Notes: generated from the letters alone by a model not told the origin. A DNA stretch of 64,000 bases from Sanguibacter suarezii NBRC 16159 (GCF_001552735.1 NZ_BCRT01000016.1:288209-352208), one strand, 5' to 3'; shown: positions 55,755-64,000, counted from the stretch's first letter. Made by a program: numbers and translations.

Positions 55755-56497
55755 CCGAGTCGACAGGGACGAACCTCGGCACCCGGGGCCTGACCAAGAC
55801 CTTCGGCGGCGTCCACGCCGTCGACGGCGCCGACGTGACCTTCCACGACGGGAAGATCAACGCTCTGATCGGGCCGAACGGCTCCGGGAAGACGACCTTC
55901 TTCAACTGCGTCACCGGGATGATCAAGCCCGACGCCGGCACCGTGACCTTCCGCGGGCGGGACATCACCGGACGTTCCCCGCACGTGATCGCCCACGCGG
56001 GGATCGGGCGCAGCTTCCAGCTGTGCCGCATCTTCCCCCGCATGACGGTGCTCGACAACGTGCTCGTCGCCGTCCGCCGCACGCGGATCCGTGAGCTGCT
56101 GGCCCCCGCCCGGACCGAGGAGGAGGTGGCCAAGGCGCGCCAGCTCCTGGTGCGGGTGGGGATCGACCACCTGGAGGACACCGAGGCGCGCGACCTGTCC
56201 TACGGGCAGCAGAAGCTGCTCGAGCTCGCCGGCGTGCTCATGGGTGACCCGGACACGATCATGCTCGACGAGCCGGCCGGAGGCGTGAACCCCTCGCTCA
56301 TCGGCCGGATCGGCTCGTTGGTCAAGGAGCTCAACGCCGAGGGCACCACCTTCCTCATCGTCGAGCACAACATGGACCTCGTCATGAGCCTGTCGCACCA
56401 CGTGATCGTCTTCGACCGCGGCCGGCCCATCGCCGAGGGCACGCCCGACATCGTCCAGTCCGACCCTCGCGTCCTGGAGGCCTACCTTGGCGTCTGA
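55751..56497 (+). CDS. livG: LIV-type ABC ATPase, LivG-like
   Basis: 248 residues: Walker A GPNGSGKTTFFNCVTG, signature LSYGQQKLLELAGVLM, Walker B TIMLDEPAGGVNP, H-loop IVEHNMDLVMSL. The LSYGQQ signature is typical of LivG. One of two ATPases serving the LivHM channel. Confidence 0.95.
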   Translation: MTESTGTNLGTRGLTKTFGGVHAVDGADVTFHDGKINALIGPNGSGKTTFFNCVTGMIKPDAGTVTFRGRDITGRSPHVIAHAGIGRSFQLCRIFPRMTVLDNVLVAVRRTRIRELLAPARTEEEVAKARQLLVRVGIDHLEDTEARDLSYGQQKLLELAGVLMGDPDTIMLDEPAGGVNPSLIGRIGSLVKELNAEGTTFLIVEHNMDLVMSLSHHVIVFDRGRPIAEGTPDIVQSDPRVLEAYLGV

Positions 56498-57269
56498 CCT
56501 CACACCCCCGACCCCTTCGACCGCGAGCACCGACCTGCTCGTCCTGGAGGACATCCAGGCCGGCTACGGCCGAGCCGCGATGGTGCTGCGCGGGCTGACC
56601 ATCCGGGTGCCGGCCTCCACGGTCGTGTGCCTGGTGGGGCCCAACGGCGCCGGCAAGTCCACGGTCCTCAAGGTCGCCAGCGGCCTCCTCAAGCCGGCCT
56701 CCGGGAAGATCGTGGTGGACGGCACGGACGTGACCGGGCAGGGGCCGCAGCAGATGCTCACCTCTGGCCTGGCCCACGTGCTCCAGGGGCACAGCGTGTT
56801 CCGGGAGATGTCCGTCGCCGAGAACGTGATGCTCGGGGCGTACACGCTGCGGGACAGCGCGCTGATCAAGGAGCGGGTCGAGTTCGTCCAGAACCTCTTC
56901 CCGATCGTCGGCGAACGATGGAAGCAGCTGGCCGGTCTGCTCTCCGGCGGCCAGCAGAAGCAGGTCGAGTTCGCCCGGTCCCTCATGGTCAGCCCCAAGG
57001 TCGTGCTGCTCGACGAGCCGTCCATGGGCCTGGACCCCAAGACCACCACGAAGGTGTTCGAGCAGATCGTGCGCATGCGCGACGCCGGTGTCGCGGTGCT
57101 GCTCGTGGAGCAGAACGCCCGCCGGGCGCTCGAGACGGCGGACATCGGCTGCGTGCTCGACCTCGGCCGGGTGCACATCACCGGGCCGGCGCGAGAGCTC
57201 CTCGCCGACCCGCAGCTCTCTGACCTGTACCTGGGCGGACGCCCGGGCGAGGCCCGCACCGGGGTGTAG
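56487..57269 (+). CDS. livF: LIV-type ABC ATPase, LivF-like
   Basis: 260 residues: Walker A GPNGAGKSTVLKVASG, signature LSGGQQKQVEFARSLM, Walker B VVLLDEPSMGLDP, H-loop LVEQNARRALE, where LivF proteins usually have Q before N. TTG 56487 has GGAGG 6 nt upstream and overlaps livG by 11 nt. Last gene of the operon, followed by a 19-bp terminator stem. Confidence 0.95.
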   Translation: MASDLTPPTPSTASTDLLVLEDIQAGYGRAAMVLRGLTIRVPASTVVCLVGPNGAGKSTVLKVASGLLKPASGKIVVDGTDVTGQGPQQMLTSGLAHVLQGHSVFREMSVAENVMLGAYTLRDSALIKERVEFVQNLFPIVGERWKQLAGLLSGGQQKQVEFARSLMVSPKVVLLDEPSMGLDPKTTTKVFEQIVRMRDAGVAVLLVEQNARRALETADIGCVLDLGRVHITGPARELLADPQLSDLYLGGRPGEARTGV

Positions 57270-57277
57270 TCGCAGCA

Positions 57278-57318
57278 CGACGACGGGGACCACGCCACCG
57301 GCGTGGTCCCCGTCGTCG
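57278..57318. terminator. Strong terminator after the LIV operon
   Basis: Arms 57278-57296 and 57300-57318 form a perfect 19-bp stem with a 3-nt loop. The -10 element of the next gene (TAGAGT, 57319-57324) begins at the base directly after the stem, so terminator and promoter are fused back to back. Confidence 0.8.
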
Positions 57319-57324
57319 TAGAGT
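57319..57324 (+). promoter_or_regulatory. -10 element of the siroheme synthase gene
   Basis: TAGAGT, 7 nt before the GTG start at 57332; a leaderless arrangement. The -35 would fall inside the terminator loop (57296-57301, CACCGG), which does not resemble the consensus. Confidence 0.5.
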
Positions 57325-57331
57325 CTGGGGC

Positions 57332-58609
57332 GTGACCTTCTCGCCCTCCCCCAGCCCCTCGCTCGAGATCCTCCCGCTCGGTCTGCGCGTCACCGGCCGG
57401 CGCGTCGTCCTCGTGGGCGGCGGCCCCGTCTCCGCACGCCGCGCACAGACCCTGGCCGACGCCGGTGCGCACCTGGTGCTCGTCGCCCCGGCCGTGTGCT
57501 CGGCCCTGGCAGCGCTCGTCGACTCCGGCGCAGTGACCTGGGAGCTCCGGCGCCCGTACGAGAGCGGCGACCTCGCCGGCGCCTGGCTCGTGCACACCGC
57601 CACCGGCTCCCTCGAGGTCGACGCGCAGGTCAGCGCGGACGCCGAGGCCCAGCAGACCTTCTGCGTCGCCGCCGGCGACGGTGCGGGTGCGTCCGCCTGG
57701 ATGCCTGCGGTCGCCCGCGTCGATGACTCCGTCGTGTCGGTGACCTCGGCGTCGGTCGTCGACCGTGACCCCCGCCGGTCCATCCGGGTCCGCGACGCGA
57801 TCGAGGCGAGCCTGCGCACCGGGACGCTCCCGGTGCGCGCGACGCCGCCGCGCGGCGACGCTCCCGACACGGCTGGGCGCACAGACGCCCGCGTCGGCTC
57901 GGTCGCCCTCGTCGGCGGCGGACCCGGCGCGCTCGACCTGCTCACCGTCCGCGGTCGCAACCTCATCACCGCGGCCGATGTCGTCGTCATCGACCGGTTG
58001 GCACCGCGGGCGATCCTCGACGAGCTGCCCGCCGACGTCGAGATCATCGACGTGGGCAAGACCTCCGGGCACCACCCCATCCCCCAGGACGAGATCAACG
58101 CGATCCTGGTCGAGCGCGCCCTGGCCGGCAACGCCGTCGTGCGGCTCAAGGGCGGTGACCCGTACGTCTTCGGTCGCGGCGGGGAGGAGCTCGACGTCTG
58201 CGTCGCCGCGGGCATCCCGGTGGAGGTGGTCCCCGGGGTGACCAGCGCCATCTCGGTGCCCGCCGCGGCGGGGATCCCGGTGACGCACCGGGGGCTGTCC
58301 CGCGGCTTCACGGTCCTCACCGGCCACGAGGACGTCGGCCGGGTTCCGGCCGCCGACGACCACACCCTCATCCTGCTCATGGGCGTGGCGCACCTGCCGC
58401 AGACCACGGCCGGGCTGCTCGCCAACGGCCGGGACCCGCAGACTCCCGCCGCGATCATCGAGGACGGCTACGGCCCGCGTCAGCGCACCACCGTCGGAAC
58501 CCTCGCGACCATCGCCGCGCGTGCGGTCGAGGCTGGCGTGCGTCCACCGGCTATCACGGTGGTCGGTGACGTGGTCCGACGCGCTCCGGAGTGGGTGGAG
58601 GGACCCTGA
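57332..58609 (+). CDS. cysG: Uroporphyrinogen-III C-methyltransferase fused to precorrin-2 dehydrogenase domain
   Basis: 425 residues. The N-terminal 170 are a CysG/Met8-like NAD-binding domain (PLGLRVTGRRVVLVGGGPVS) that oxidises precorrin-2 to sirohydrochlorin. The C-terminal part is SUMT, which adds two methyl groups to uroporphyrinogen III (VALVGGGPGALDLLTVRG, VVRLKGGDPYVFGRGGEEL, PVTHRGLSRGFTVLTGH). With the CbiX-type chelatase at 59067-59831 it would make siroheme for the sulfite reductase. GTG 57332 is leaderless by promoter spacing. Whether its N-terminal domain also inserts iron, as in E. coli CysG, is unclear. Confidence 0.93.
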   Translation: MTFSPSPSPSLEILPLGLRVTGRRVVLVGGGPVSARRAQTLADAGAHLVLVAPAVCSALAALVDSGAVTWELRRPYESGDLAGAWLVHTATGSLEVDAQVSADAEAQQTFCVAAGDGAGASAWMPAVARVDDSVVSVTSASVVDRDPRRSIRVRDAIEASLRTGTLPVRATPPRGDAPDTAGRTDARVGSVALVGGGPGALDLLTVRGRNLITAADVVVIDRLAPRAILDELPADVEIIDVGKTSGHHPIPQDEINAILVERALAGNAVVRLKGGDPYVFGRGGEELDVCVAAGIPVEVVPGVTSAISVPAAAGIPVTHRGLSRGFTVLTGHEDVGRVPAADDHTLILLMGVAHLPQTTAGLLANGRDPQTPAAIIEDGYGPRQRTTVGTLATIAARAVEAGVRPPAITVVGDVVRRAPEWVEGP

Positions 58610-58626
58610 CTCCTAGGAGTCGGTCC
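58601..58626. terminator. Bidirectional palindrome over convergent stops
   Basis: GACTCCTAGGAGTC (58608-58621) is a perfect palindrome flanked by GGACC/GGTCC arms (58601-58605, 58622-58626). It contains both stop codons of the convergent cysG (TGA) and arfB (TAG) genes. Confidence 0.5.
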
Positions 58627-59056
58627 CGCCGTGGCGTCCCCGTCCGGACTTGATCGCCGCCCGGGACTTCTTCGCCACGAGGCGACGCTCGACCGAGCCA
58701 CGGGTCGGCTTCGTCGGGCGGCGCGCCCGAGGTGGTGGGGCCAGCGCCTCACGCAGGATCTGAGCGAGCCGCTCACGGGCCGCCTGACGGTTGCGCAGCT
58801 GCGCCCGGTACTCCGACGCGGCGATGACTACCCGGCCGTTGACCAGCGACGGGGCCAGCCGACTGAGCAACCGCTCACGCGCCGCCTCCGGCAGGCCGGC
58901 GACCCCTGGGGATGTCGCCGGGTCCCAGGTGAGCTCGACGCGGCTGTCCGCGGTGTTCACTCCCTGACCGCCGGGCCCCGAGGACCGCGAGAAGCGCCAC
59001 CCGAGCTCGCTCGGGGCGAGGCTCAGGGAGGTGGTGACGTGCAGCGGGGTGTCCAT
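58613..59056 (-). CDS. arfB: Peptidyl-tRNA hydrolase ArfB (YaeJ/ICT1 family)
   Basis: 147 residues. Rescues ribosomes stalled at the end of truncated mRNAs. The catalytic GGQ motif is in RSSGPGGQGVNTADSRVEL near residue 26, and the C-terminal basic tail (ARRPTKPTRGSVERRLVAKK) would enter the empty mRNA channel. ATG 59056 begins the canonical domain; the open frame upstream to 59257 is antisense-like extension over the chelatase gene. It starts 10 nt after the chelatase stop, so the two are probably co-transcribed. Confidence 0.94.
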   Translation of the reverse strand: MDTPLHVTTSLSLAPSELGWRFSRSSGPGGQGVNTADSRVELTWDPATSPGVAGLPEAARERLLSRLAPSLVNGRVVIAASEYRAQLRNRQAARERLAQILREALAPPPRARRPTKPTRGSVERRLVAKKSRAAIKSGRGRHGGTDS

Positions 59057-59066
59057 AGGTCGAGCC

Positions 59067-59831
59067 TCAGCTGTCCACCGGCGTGGGCAGCAGAGCGAGC
59101 GCCTCGGTGAAGCGGTCCACGATGATCTGCGCCACGAGCGGGTGCGCGCCGATCGGCTCGGCCATGAGGTCGGCCCCCGCCTCGGCCAGACGCTTGGTGA
59201 AGAAGCCCGGCGCCAGCAGGTAGGTGGCCAAGGCCACCCGGCCGTGCTCAGGACCACCGAGCTCGGACCGCGCCAGGTCGGTGGCCACGGCGACCCGAGG
59301 CGCAGCCGAGGCCGCGTACCCCACGCTCACCGGCCCCTCCCAGGACGCCGCCACCTCGGCAGCCACCTGCTCGACGTCCACCGCCGCGGCCGCATCGCTC
59401 GACCCGGCCGCCGCCACGACGACCGCGTCGCCCGGCAGCGCGCCCGCCGCGTCGAGGCGGTCCACGAGGATGCTCGCCAGGCGCGGGTCCGGCCCGAGCG
59501 GGGCCGCCGCGACCGTCGGGGAACCTGTCGAGGCGCGGAAGGCGACAGCCGAGGCGATGTCCACGTTCACATGGAACCCGCCCGACAGCAGCAGCGGGAC
59601 CACCACCACCGCGCGTCCCGCGGCGACGCAGTTCACCACCTCGTCGACCTGCGGGTACTGCACGTCCACGTAGGTCTCCAGGACCTCGACGTCCGGCAGC
59701 AGCTCTCGGACCTGGCCCACCAGGTGGCTGATGACCGCCTGTCCCTGGGGGTTGTCGGTTCCGTGGGAACACGCGATCAGCACGGGGCGATCGGTTCCTT
59801 CAAGGTCGTCGGTGGCTGCAGCGTGACTCAT
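59067..59831 (-). CDS. CbiX/SirB-type sirohydrochlorin chelatase
   Basis: 254 residues with two CbiX-like halves, the first with the active-site His in PVLIACSHGTDNPQGQ and a second His in VVPLLLSGGFHVNVDI, the second half with ALATYLLAPGFFTKRLAEAG. Inserts metal (Fe2+ for siroheme) into sirohydrochlorin. ATG 59831 lies 6 nt after CACGAT, a -10-like element; the frame upstream to 59867 lacks support. Its neighbours make ferrochelatase activity for siroheme the best guess. Confidence 0.88.
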   Translation of the reverse strand: MSHAAATDDLEGTDRPVLIACSHGTDNPQGQAVISHLVGQVRELLPDVEVLETYVDVQYPQVDEVVNCVAAGRAVVVVPLLLSGGFHVNVDIASAVAFRASTGSPTVAAAPLGPDPRLASILVDRLDAAGALPGDAVVVAAAGSSDAAAAVDVEQVAAEVAASWEGPVSVGYAASAAPRVAVATDLARSELGGPEHGRVALATYLLAPGFFTKRLAEAGADLMAEPIGAHPLVAQIIVDRFTEALALLPTPVDS

Positions 59832-59908
59832 GCCCCCATCGTGCCTGACCAGCCCCTGCCTATGCACACTCGCCGGGTGATCTTCCGGGTTATTTCCCCG
59901 CAGTCAGG

Positions 59909-60571
59909 TCACAGCAGACGGCGTGCGGCGGCCCATCGGGTGAGCTCGTGCCGGGAGGAGAGCTGCAGCTTGCGCAGCACCGCCGAGACGTGCGTCTCGA
60001 CGGTCTTGATCGAGATGAACAGCTCCCCGGCGACCTCCCGGTAGGAGTACCCGCGAGCGATGAGACGCATGACCTCCTGCTCCCGGGCGGAGAGCCGGTC
60101 CAGCTCGTCGTCGGCGACCGCGACGTCGGCAGCCTGCGTGCCGAAGGAGTCGAGCACGAAGCCGGCCAGGCGCGGCGAGAAGACCGCGTCCCCGCCGGCC
60201 ACCTGCTCGATCGCGGCGCTGAGCTCGGGGCCGGAGATGGCCTTGGTGACGTACCCGCGCGCCCCGGCCCGGATGACCGCGACGACGTCCTCGGCGGCGT
60301 CGGACACGGACAGGGCGAGGAAGCGGGTCGCCGACTGCTGGTCGGCGCACCGGGTGAGCACCTCAGCGCCGCCGCCGCCCGCCCCGCCGGGCAGGTGCAC
60401 GTCCAGCAGGACGACCGCGGGCGCGGTCGCCGCGATGACAGCCACGGCGGAGTCGACGTCGTCGGCCTCACCGACCACCTCGACGGTGGCGGCGAGGCTG
60501 GCTCGCACCCCGGCCCGGAACATGTCGTGGTCGTCGACGAGGACGACGCGGATCGGGTCGGCGGCAGTCAT
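59909..60571 (-). CDS. NarL/LuxR-family response regulator
   Basis: 220 residues: receiver domain with phospho-acceptor Asp57 (VVLLDVHLPGG), acidic DDHD at 13-16 and conserved Lys in GARGYVTKAI, then a LuxR-type helix-turn-helix (LSAREQEVMRLIARGYSYRE, ISIKTVETHVSAVLRKL). ATG 60571 overlaps the kinase stop (ATGA), so it is the cognate regulator of the PspC-domain kinase. The organisation resembles LiaSR-type cell-envelope stress systems. Confidence 0.95.
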   Translation of the reverse strand: MTAADPIRVVLVDDHDMFRAGVRASLAATVEVVGEADDVDSAVAVIAATAPAVVLLDVHLPGGAGGGGAEVLTRCADQQSATRFLALSVSDAAEDVVAVIRAGARGYVTKAISGPELSAAIEQVAGGDAVFSPRLAGFVLDSFGTQAADVAVADDELDRLSAREQEVMRLIARGYSYREVAGELFISIKTVETHVSAVLRKLQLSSRHELTRWAAARRLL

Positions 60572-61944
60572 GAGAGATCTCCTAGGTGGTCAGTGGGGCT
60601 GGTCTGGTGGGGGTGTGCGCTGTGGGCGAGCGGCAGGCGCAGACGTACCTCGGTCCCGCCTCCGGGACCGGTGCGCACGCTGGCGTCCCCGCCGCGGCGC
60701 TGCACCCGCCCCAGGATCGACTCGCGGACCCCGAACCGGTCGCGCGGGACGGCGTCCAGGTCGAATCCGTCGCCCCGGTCGCGGATGAACACCTCCGCCG
60801 CGTCCGCGCTGACCTCCAGATACAAGGACACCGGCGGCTTCCCGTGCACGACGGCGTTCACCAGGGCTTCGCGGGTGGCCTGCAGCAGGGCGCTGGTCGC
60901 CTCGTTGGGTTGTGCGTCTCCGACGATGACGGTGTCCACGGAGATCGCCTCCCCGCCGCCGGACCGTTCGGTCAGGGTGTTCTCCACCTCAGCGACCAGG
61001 GCGGTCAGGTCAGCCGCCAGCGAGGTCCCGGCCGGCGAGCGGTCGGTGTAGAGCCACTCCCGCAGCTCGCGCTCCTGGTTGCGGGCGAGGCGGGTCACCT
61101 CCCCCGGGCGTTCCGCGCTGCGCTGGATGAGAGCGAGCGTCTGGAGGACGGAGTCGTGCAGGTGGGCGGCGATGTCAGCGCGCTCGTTGGCCCGTTCGCG
61201 GGCAGCGCGCTCCTCACCGAGCTCGCGGCCCAGCCGCAGCCACCACGGGGCGAGGACGATCGCCGCACCGGCGAGCACCGCGAGCGCGGCCACAGCAGCC
61301 GGGAGCATCGCCGTCGACGGCATGTCCTGGCTGACCAGCAGCAGCACTCCGACCAGGGCGAGGACCAGGCCGCCGGCCAGGCGCAAGATGCCGTTCGAGG
61401 TGCGCCCGCCGGCGCGGTTGAGCCACTGACCGCGCTGGGTCTCGTCGAGCTGGCTCCATGCCAGGCCCAAGCCGGCGAGCGCGAGGATCACCGGGAGCAC
61501 CCAGGACCACTCGATCCGCACGCCGAGGCGGCTGGCGATGAGCGCGCTGGCCCCCACCAGGGCGAGGAGACCGATGAGCACGTCGCGGACCGGGAACCGG
61601 GCCAACCGGTCCTGGAGGCGCTGGGGCGGGAGGTCGGTGCGGGGCGCGAGACGGGCGAGCGCGGGGTCCCGCTCGGCGGCGGCCACCTGCGCGGGGTCTC
61701 CCGAGGGGACGAGCGTCCACAGGAAGAGGTAGGCCAGGATCCCGGCACCACCCACGAAGGCCAGCAGGACGGTGAACAACCGCACCGTGCGCACCGGCAG
61801 GTCCAGGTGCGCGGCCACTCCCAGGCACACCCCGCCCACGATGCGGCCGCGGTGCGGGCGGCGCAGCGGCAGCCGGGTCGGTGCCGGCGTGCCACCGGAC
61901 GACGGCGCAGGCACCGGTGGGGTCGAGGTCATGATGGGGGTCAC
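60568..61944 (-). CDS. PspC-domain sensor histidine kinase, LiaS-like
   Basis: 458 residues. N-terminal PspC domain (RGRIVGGVCLGVAAHLDLPV), several further helices to about residue 235, then a HisKA_3 dimerisation segment with the phospho-His in DIAAHLHDSVLQTLALIQRS, and an HATPase_c domain (ATREALVNAVVHGKPPVSLY, IRDRGDGFDLDAVP). The PspC fusion suggests envelope-stress sensing. Starts: GTG 61944 follows a GACGAT element by 6 nt (leaderless), while ATG 61932 has GGGAG 11 nt upstream; either adds or removes 4 residues. Confidence 0.92.
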   Translation of the reverse strand: MTPIMTSTPPVPAPSSGGTPAPTRLPLRRPHRGRIVGGVCLGVAAHLDLPVRTVRLFTVLLAFVGGAGILAYLFLWTLVPSGDPAQVAAAERDPALARLAPRTDLPPQRLQDRLARFPVRDVLIGLLALVGASALIASRLGVRIEWSWVLPVILALAGLGLAWSQLDETQRGQWLNRAGGRTSNGILRLAGGLVLALVGVLLLVSQDMPSTAMLPAAVAALAVLAGAAIVLAPWWLRLGRELGEERAARERANERADIAAHLHDSVLQTLALIQRSAERPGEVTRLARNQERELREWLYTDRSPAGTSLAADLTALVAEVENTLTERSGGGEAISVDTVIVGDAQPNEATSALLQATREALVNAVVHGKPPVSLYLEVSADAAEVFIRDRGDGFDLDAVPRDRFGVRESILGRVQRRGGDASVRTGPGGGTEVRLRLPLAHSAHPHQTSPTDHLGDLS

Positions 61945-62102
61945 TCCCTGATCGTCACACGCGCACGGGCGTGCGCGGAGATCTGACCAGCCTATTGGGT
62001 CCGAACCAGGGAAGGATCAGGGCTCGGTGACCGGGCAGATCAGGGTCAGGTCAGGGTGTCACCCGATAGTCAGGGGACGCTTGGGAGGACCAGGATCGAC
62101 GT

Positions 62103-63584
62103 ATGAACAGCGACGACTCCCCACTTCCGCCCACCGGAGCGGGCGCACCGCCCCCGGCTCCCGGCGAGACGTCTGGCGCCACCTCCGGCGGTCCAGCCGC
62201 TCCCGGCACTCCTCCCGGCTCGGTTCCCGGCTCGTCGGCCCCGTGGCCCGAGCCCACACCGTCGACCGCCGAACGGATCGACGCGTTCTTCGACTCGATC
62301 CGCCGGACCGGCATCGTGCGGTCCAACGACCGGTGGATCGGTGGCGTGGCCTCCGGCCTGGCGCTGCGCGTCGGTGTCGACGCGCTGCTGGTCCGTGCGG
62401 CCTTCGGCGTGCTCATGGTCCTGTCCGGGGTGGGCTTCGTCCTGTACGCGCTGGGCTGGGCGTTGCTGCCCGAGCAGAGCGACGGGCGCATCCACCTGCA
62501 GGAGGCCATCCGCGGCAGGTTCGACTCCGCGCTGGCCGGGGCGGGTGTCCTCCTGGTCGTCGGACTCACCTGGCGCACCGGCCAGATCGGCTGGTGGGGC
62601 GGGTGGGGCTTCGCCTGGTTCGACGGACTGTTCTGGACCGCGCTGACGATCTTTGTCATCTACTTCTTCGTCACCGTCCGCAAGCAGCGGACCGGCGCCC
62701 TGCCGTCGCAGCCGCCTGCCGCACAGCCCCCGGCTCCAGCCCCAGCGGCCTTCTCGACGCCGGCTCCCGTCGCCCCCTCGGCCCCGAGCAGCGCGGGGCC
62801 CGTCATGACCAAGACCGCCGCCCCGCAGGCCCCCTTCGGCCCGCAGGCCCCCTTCGGCGCTCCCGGTGGCCCCGCTCCGCAGCCGGCACCGGGACGCCCC
62901 GACACGCCGGAGGAGTCCCGGCCCCCGGTCAAGGGACCCGGAGCGACCTCCCTGGGCATCGTCGTCGGGCTCGCGCTGCTGACCTTCGCAGGGCTGCTGA
63001 TGGCTGACCGGGCCGGCATCTACGACGGCTCTGACGGACAGACCTTCACCATCACGCTGGGGGTCGCGGCCATCCTCGCCGGGGCCGGGATCGTCGTCGC
63101 CGGTTTCCGCGGGCGCTCCTCCGGGGTGCTGGGCTTCATCGCTCTGGTGGCGGTCTTCCTCGGACCGGTCACCCTGGCCGCGGCGGACAACCCGCTCGCC
63201 AACGGTCCGCTCGTGGGTGACGAGACCTTCCGTCCCTCGACCACGCGGGAGGCCGGCGACGGCTACTCGATGGGTGCCGGGGACCTGACGATCGACCTCA
63301 CCGACCTTCCGCTGACCACCGACGACACCCTCACCGTCCCGGTGAACATGGGCGTCGGCAACCTCGTGGTGATCCTGCCCGAGGACACCGCGGCCTCGGC
63401 CACGGTCCGCCTGGGCGCGGGCACCGCCACCTGGCGGGTGGGCGAGGACGTGTTCAGCCGCGGGGGCGTGGGCATCCGCACCGCAACATTCGAGACCGAC
63501 CACGTCGGCGACGGCGACCTCGCGCAGATCCACCTCGACATCACGTCGGGCGCGGGCGAGATTCTCATCAAGGAGGAGTCATGA
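62103..63584 (+). CDS. PspC-domain membrane protein with LiaF-like C-terminus
   Basis: 493 residues: a Pro/Gly-rich N-terminal 55, a PspC domain (NDRWIGGVASGLALRVGVDA), about three helices, a Pro/Ala-rich cytoplasmic linker (200-285), four helices, and a beta-rich C-terminal domain (LTVPVNMGVGNLVVILPEDT, GAGEILIKEES) of the LiaF/DUF2154 type. Divergent from the PspC kinase, so it likely senses or tunes the same envelope stress response. ATG 62103 has a CAGGAT element 6 nt and a GGAGG 14 nt upstream. Confidence 0.85.
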   Translation: MNSDDSPLPPTGAGAPPPAPGETSGATSGGPAAPGTPPGSVPGSSAPWPEPTPSTAERIDAFFDSIRRTGIVRSNDRWIGGVASGLALRVGVDALLVRAAFGVLMVLSGVGFVLYALGWALLPEQSDGRIHLQEAIRGRFDSALAGAGVLLVVGLTWRTGQIGWWGGWGFAWFDGLFWTALTIFVIYFFVTVRKQRTGALPSQPPAAQPPAPAPAAFSTPAPVAPSAPSSAGPVMTKTAAPQAPFGPQAPFGAPGGPAPQPAPGRPDTPEESRPPVKGPGATSLGIVVGLALLTFAGLLMADRAGIYDGSDGQTFTITLGVAAILAGAGIVVAGFRGRSSGVLGFIALVAVFLGPVTLAAADNPLANGPLVGDETFRPSTTREAGDGYSMGAGDLTIDLTDLPLTTDDTLTVPVNMGVGNLVVILPEDTAASATVRLGAGTATWRVGEDVFSRGGVGIRTATFETDHVGDGDLAQIHLDITSGAGEILIKEES

Positions 63585-63940
63585 CCGACTCGACGCAGCA
63601 CCCCGGCAGCACTCCCCCCGAGCCGGACGCCGCCGACACCCGCCCGCTCGACGTCCGGTTCCCGCAGGACGGCACAGCCCCGCTCCCCCGGGTCGAGACG
63701 ACTCCCCTCGCCGACGACACCGTGGGCCCCGCCACGCAGGCTCCTGCGGCCACGCGACGACCGCCGGCTCGCATGAGCACCGTCGTGTGGGGCCTGATCA
63801 TCCTCGTGGTGGGCGTGGGAGTAGTGGCCCGGGCACTGGGTGCGGACTTCGACAACCAGCTCGCACTCATCGTGCTGCTGGCCGCCGCCGGTGTCGCGCT
63901 GGTGGCGACGTCGATCGTGTCAGCCGTGCGTCGGCGATAG
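63581..63940 (+). CDS. Small two-helix membrane protein
   Basis: 119 residues: an acidic/Pro-rich first 65, then two helices (STVVWGLIILVVGVGVVARA, LALIVLLAAAGVALVATSIV) and an Arg-rich end. ATG 63581 overlaps the previous stop (ATGA), so it is the second gene of the PspC/LiaF-like operon. No family named. The last 60 nt of the window contain no gene that can be supported. Confidence 0.8.
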   Translation: MTDSTQHPGSTPPEPDAADTRPLDVRFPQDGTAPLPRVETTPLADDTVGPATQAPAATRRPPARMSTVVWGLIILVVGVGVVARALGADFDNQLALIVLLAAAGVALVATSIVSAVRRR

Positions 63941-64000
63941 GCGGCAGCGCGTCCCCGAGCAGTCAGACGACAGCAGGCCGGGCAGGACCATGAGGTCCTG

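Overview
The window is very GC-rich, uses GTG and TTG starts freely, has many leaderless-type promoters and carries actinobacterial family markers (DUF6350/PerM-like, DUF3017, DUF222-HNH, PspC kinases, polycysteine leader peptide). It looks like chromosome of a Gram-positive actinobacterium, probably order Micrococcales and near Cellulomonadaceae/Sanguibacteraceae; the genus cannot be fixed from sequence alone. No rRNA, tRNA, CRISPR array, insertion sequence or prophage was seen.

Layout. 1-3.8 kb (minus): truncated MFS transporter, folD and glyA, with a ZTP-type riboswitch ahead of glyA. 3.9-10 kb: a three-gene monosaccharide ABC transporter (mmsB, mmsA, chvE-like) divergent from a ROK repressor plus a lone sugar-type ATPase, with palindromic operators between. 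10-15.8 kb: a GNAT gene, purU, a MalEFG-type sugar transporter without its own ATPase, and two small membrane proteins. 15.9-22.8 kb: one giant cell-surface amylopullulanase with two GH13 catalytic modules and a sortase-like anchor. 23-27.5 kb: a DJ-1/PfpI pseudogene, mdh, a long aquaporin, DUF3017 and a ferredoxin-reductase-like flavoprotein. 27.5-35.7 kb: purH (second ZTP riboswitch), purN, two membrane proteins, sucD-sucC, an AIM24 protein and a GNAT. 35.7-43.2 kb: DUF222-HNH protein, a low-GC stretch with a GNAT pseudogene, pcrA, an orphan chemoreceptor and two small membrane proteins. 43.3-51.2 kb: assimilatory sulfate reduction operon (polycysteine leader, sulfite reductase, cysH, cysD, cysN) running into an SsuABC-type transporter. 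51.3-57.3 kb: LacI regulator and a five-gene LIV-type transporter. 57.3-59.8 kb: siroheme genes (SUMT/precorrin-2 dehydrogenase fusion and CbiX-type chelatase) and arfB. 59.9-64 kb: a LiaSR-like two-component system divergent from PspC/LiaF-like membrane proteins.

How the parts connect. folD, glyA, purU, purH and purN all make, use or drain one-carbon folates, and glyA(-folD) and purH each sit behind a ZTP riboswitch that would sense folate starvation. The sulfur genes form one pathway from sulfate to sulfide; the siroheme cofactor genes lie about 9 kb downstream, separated by the LacI/LIV module. The surface amylopullulanase could feed oligosaccharides to the sugar transporters. mdh and sucCD share a nearly identical palindrome in their upstream regions.

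The most interesting element is the 29-codon leaderless ORF at 43317-43406 ending in five cysteine codons directly before a stop, just upstream of the sulfite reductase operon. It fits the cysteine-responsive attenuator described in mycobacteria, here in a different actinobacterial lineage.
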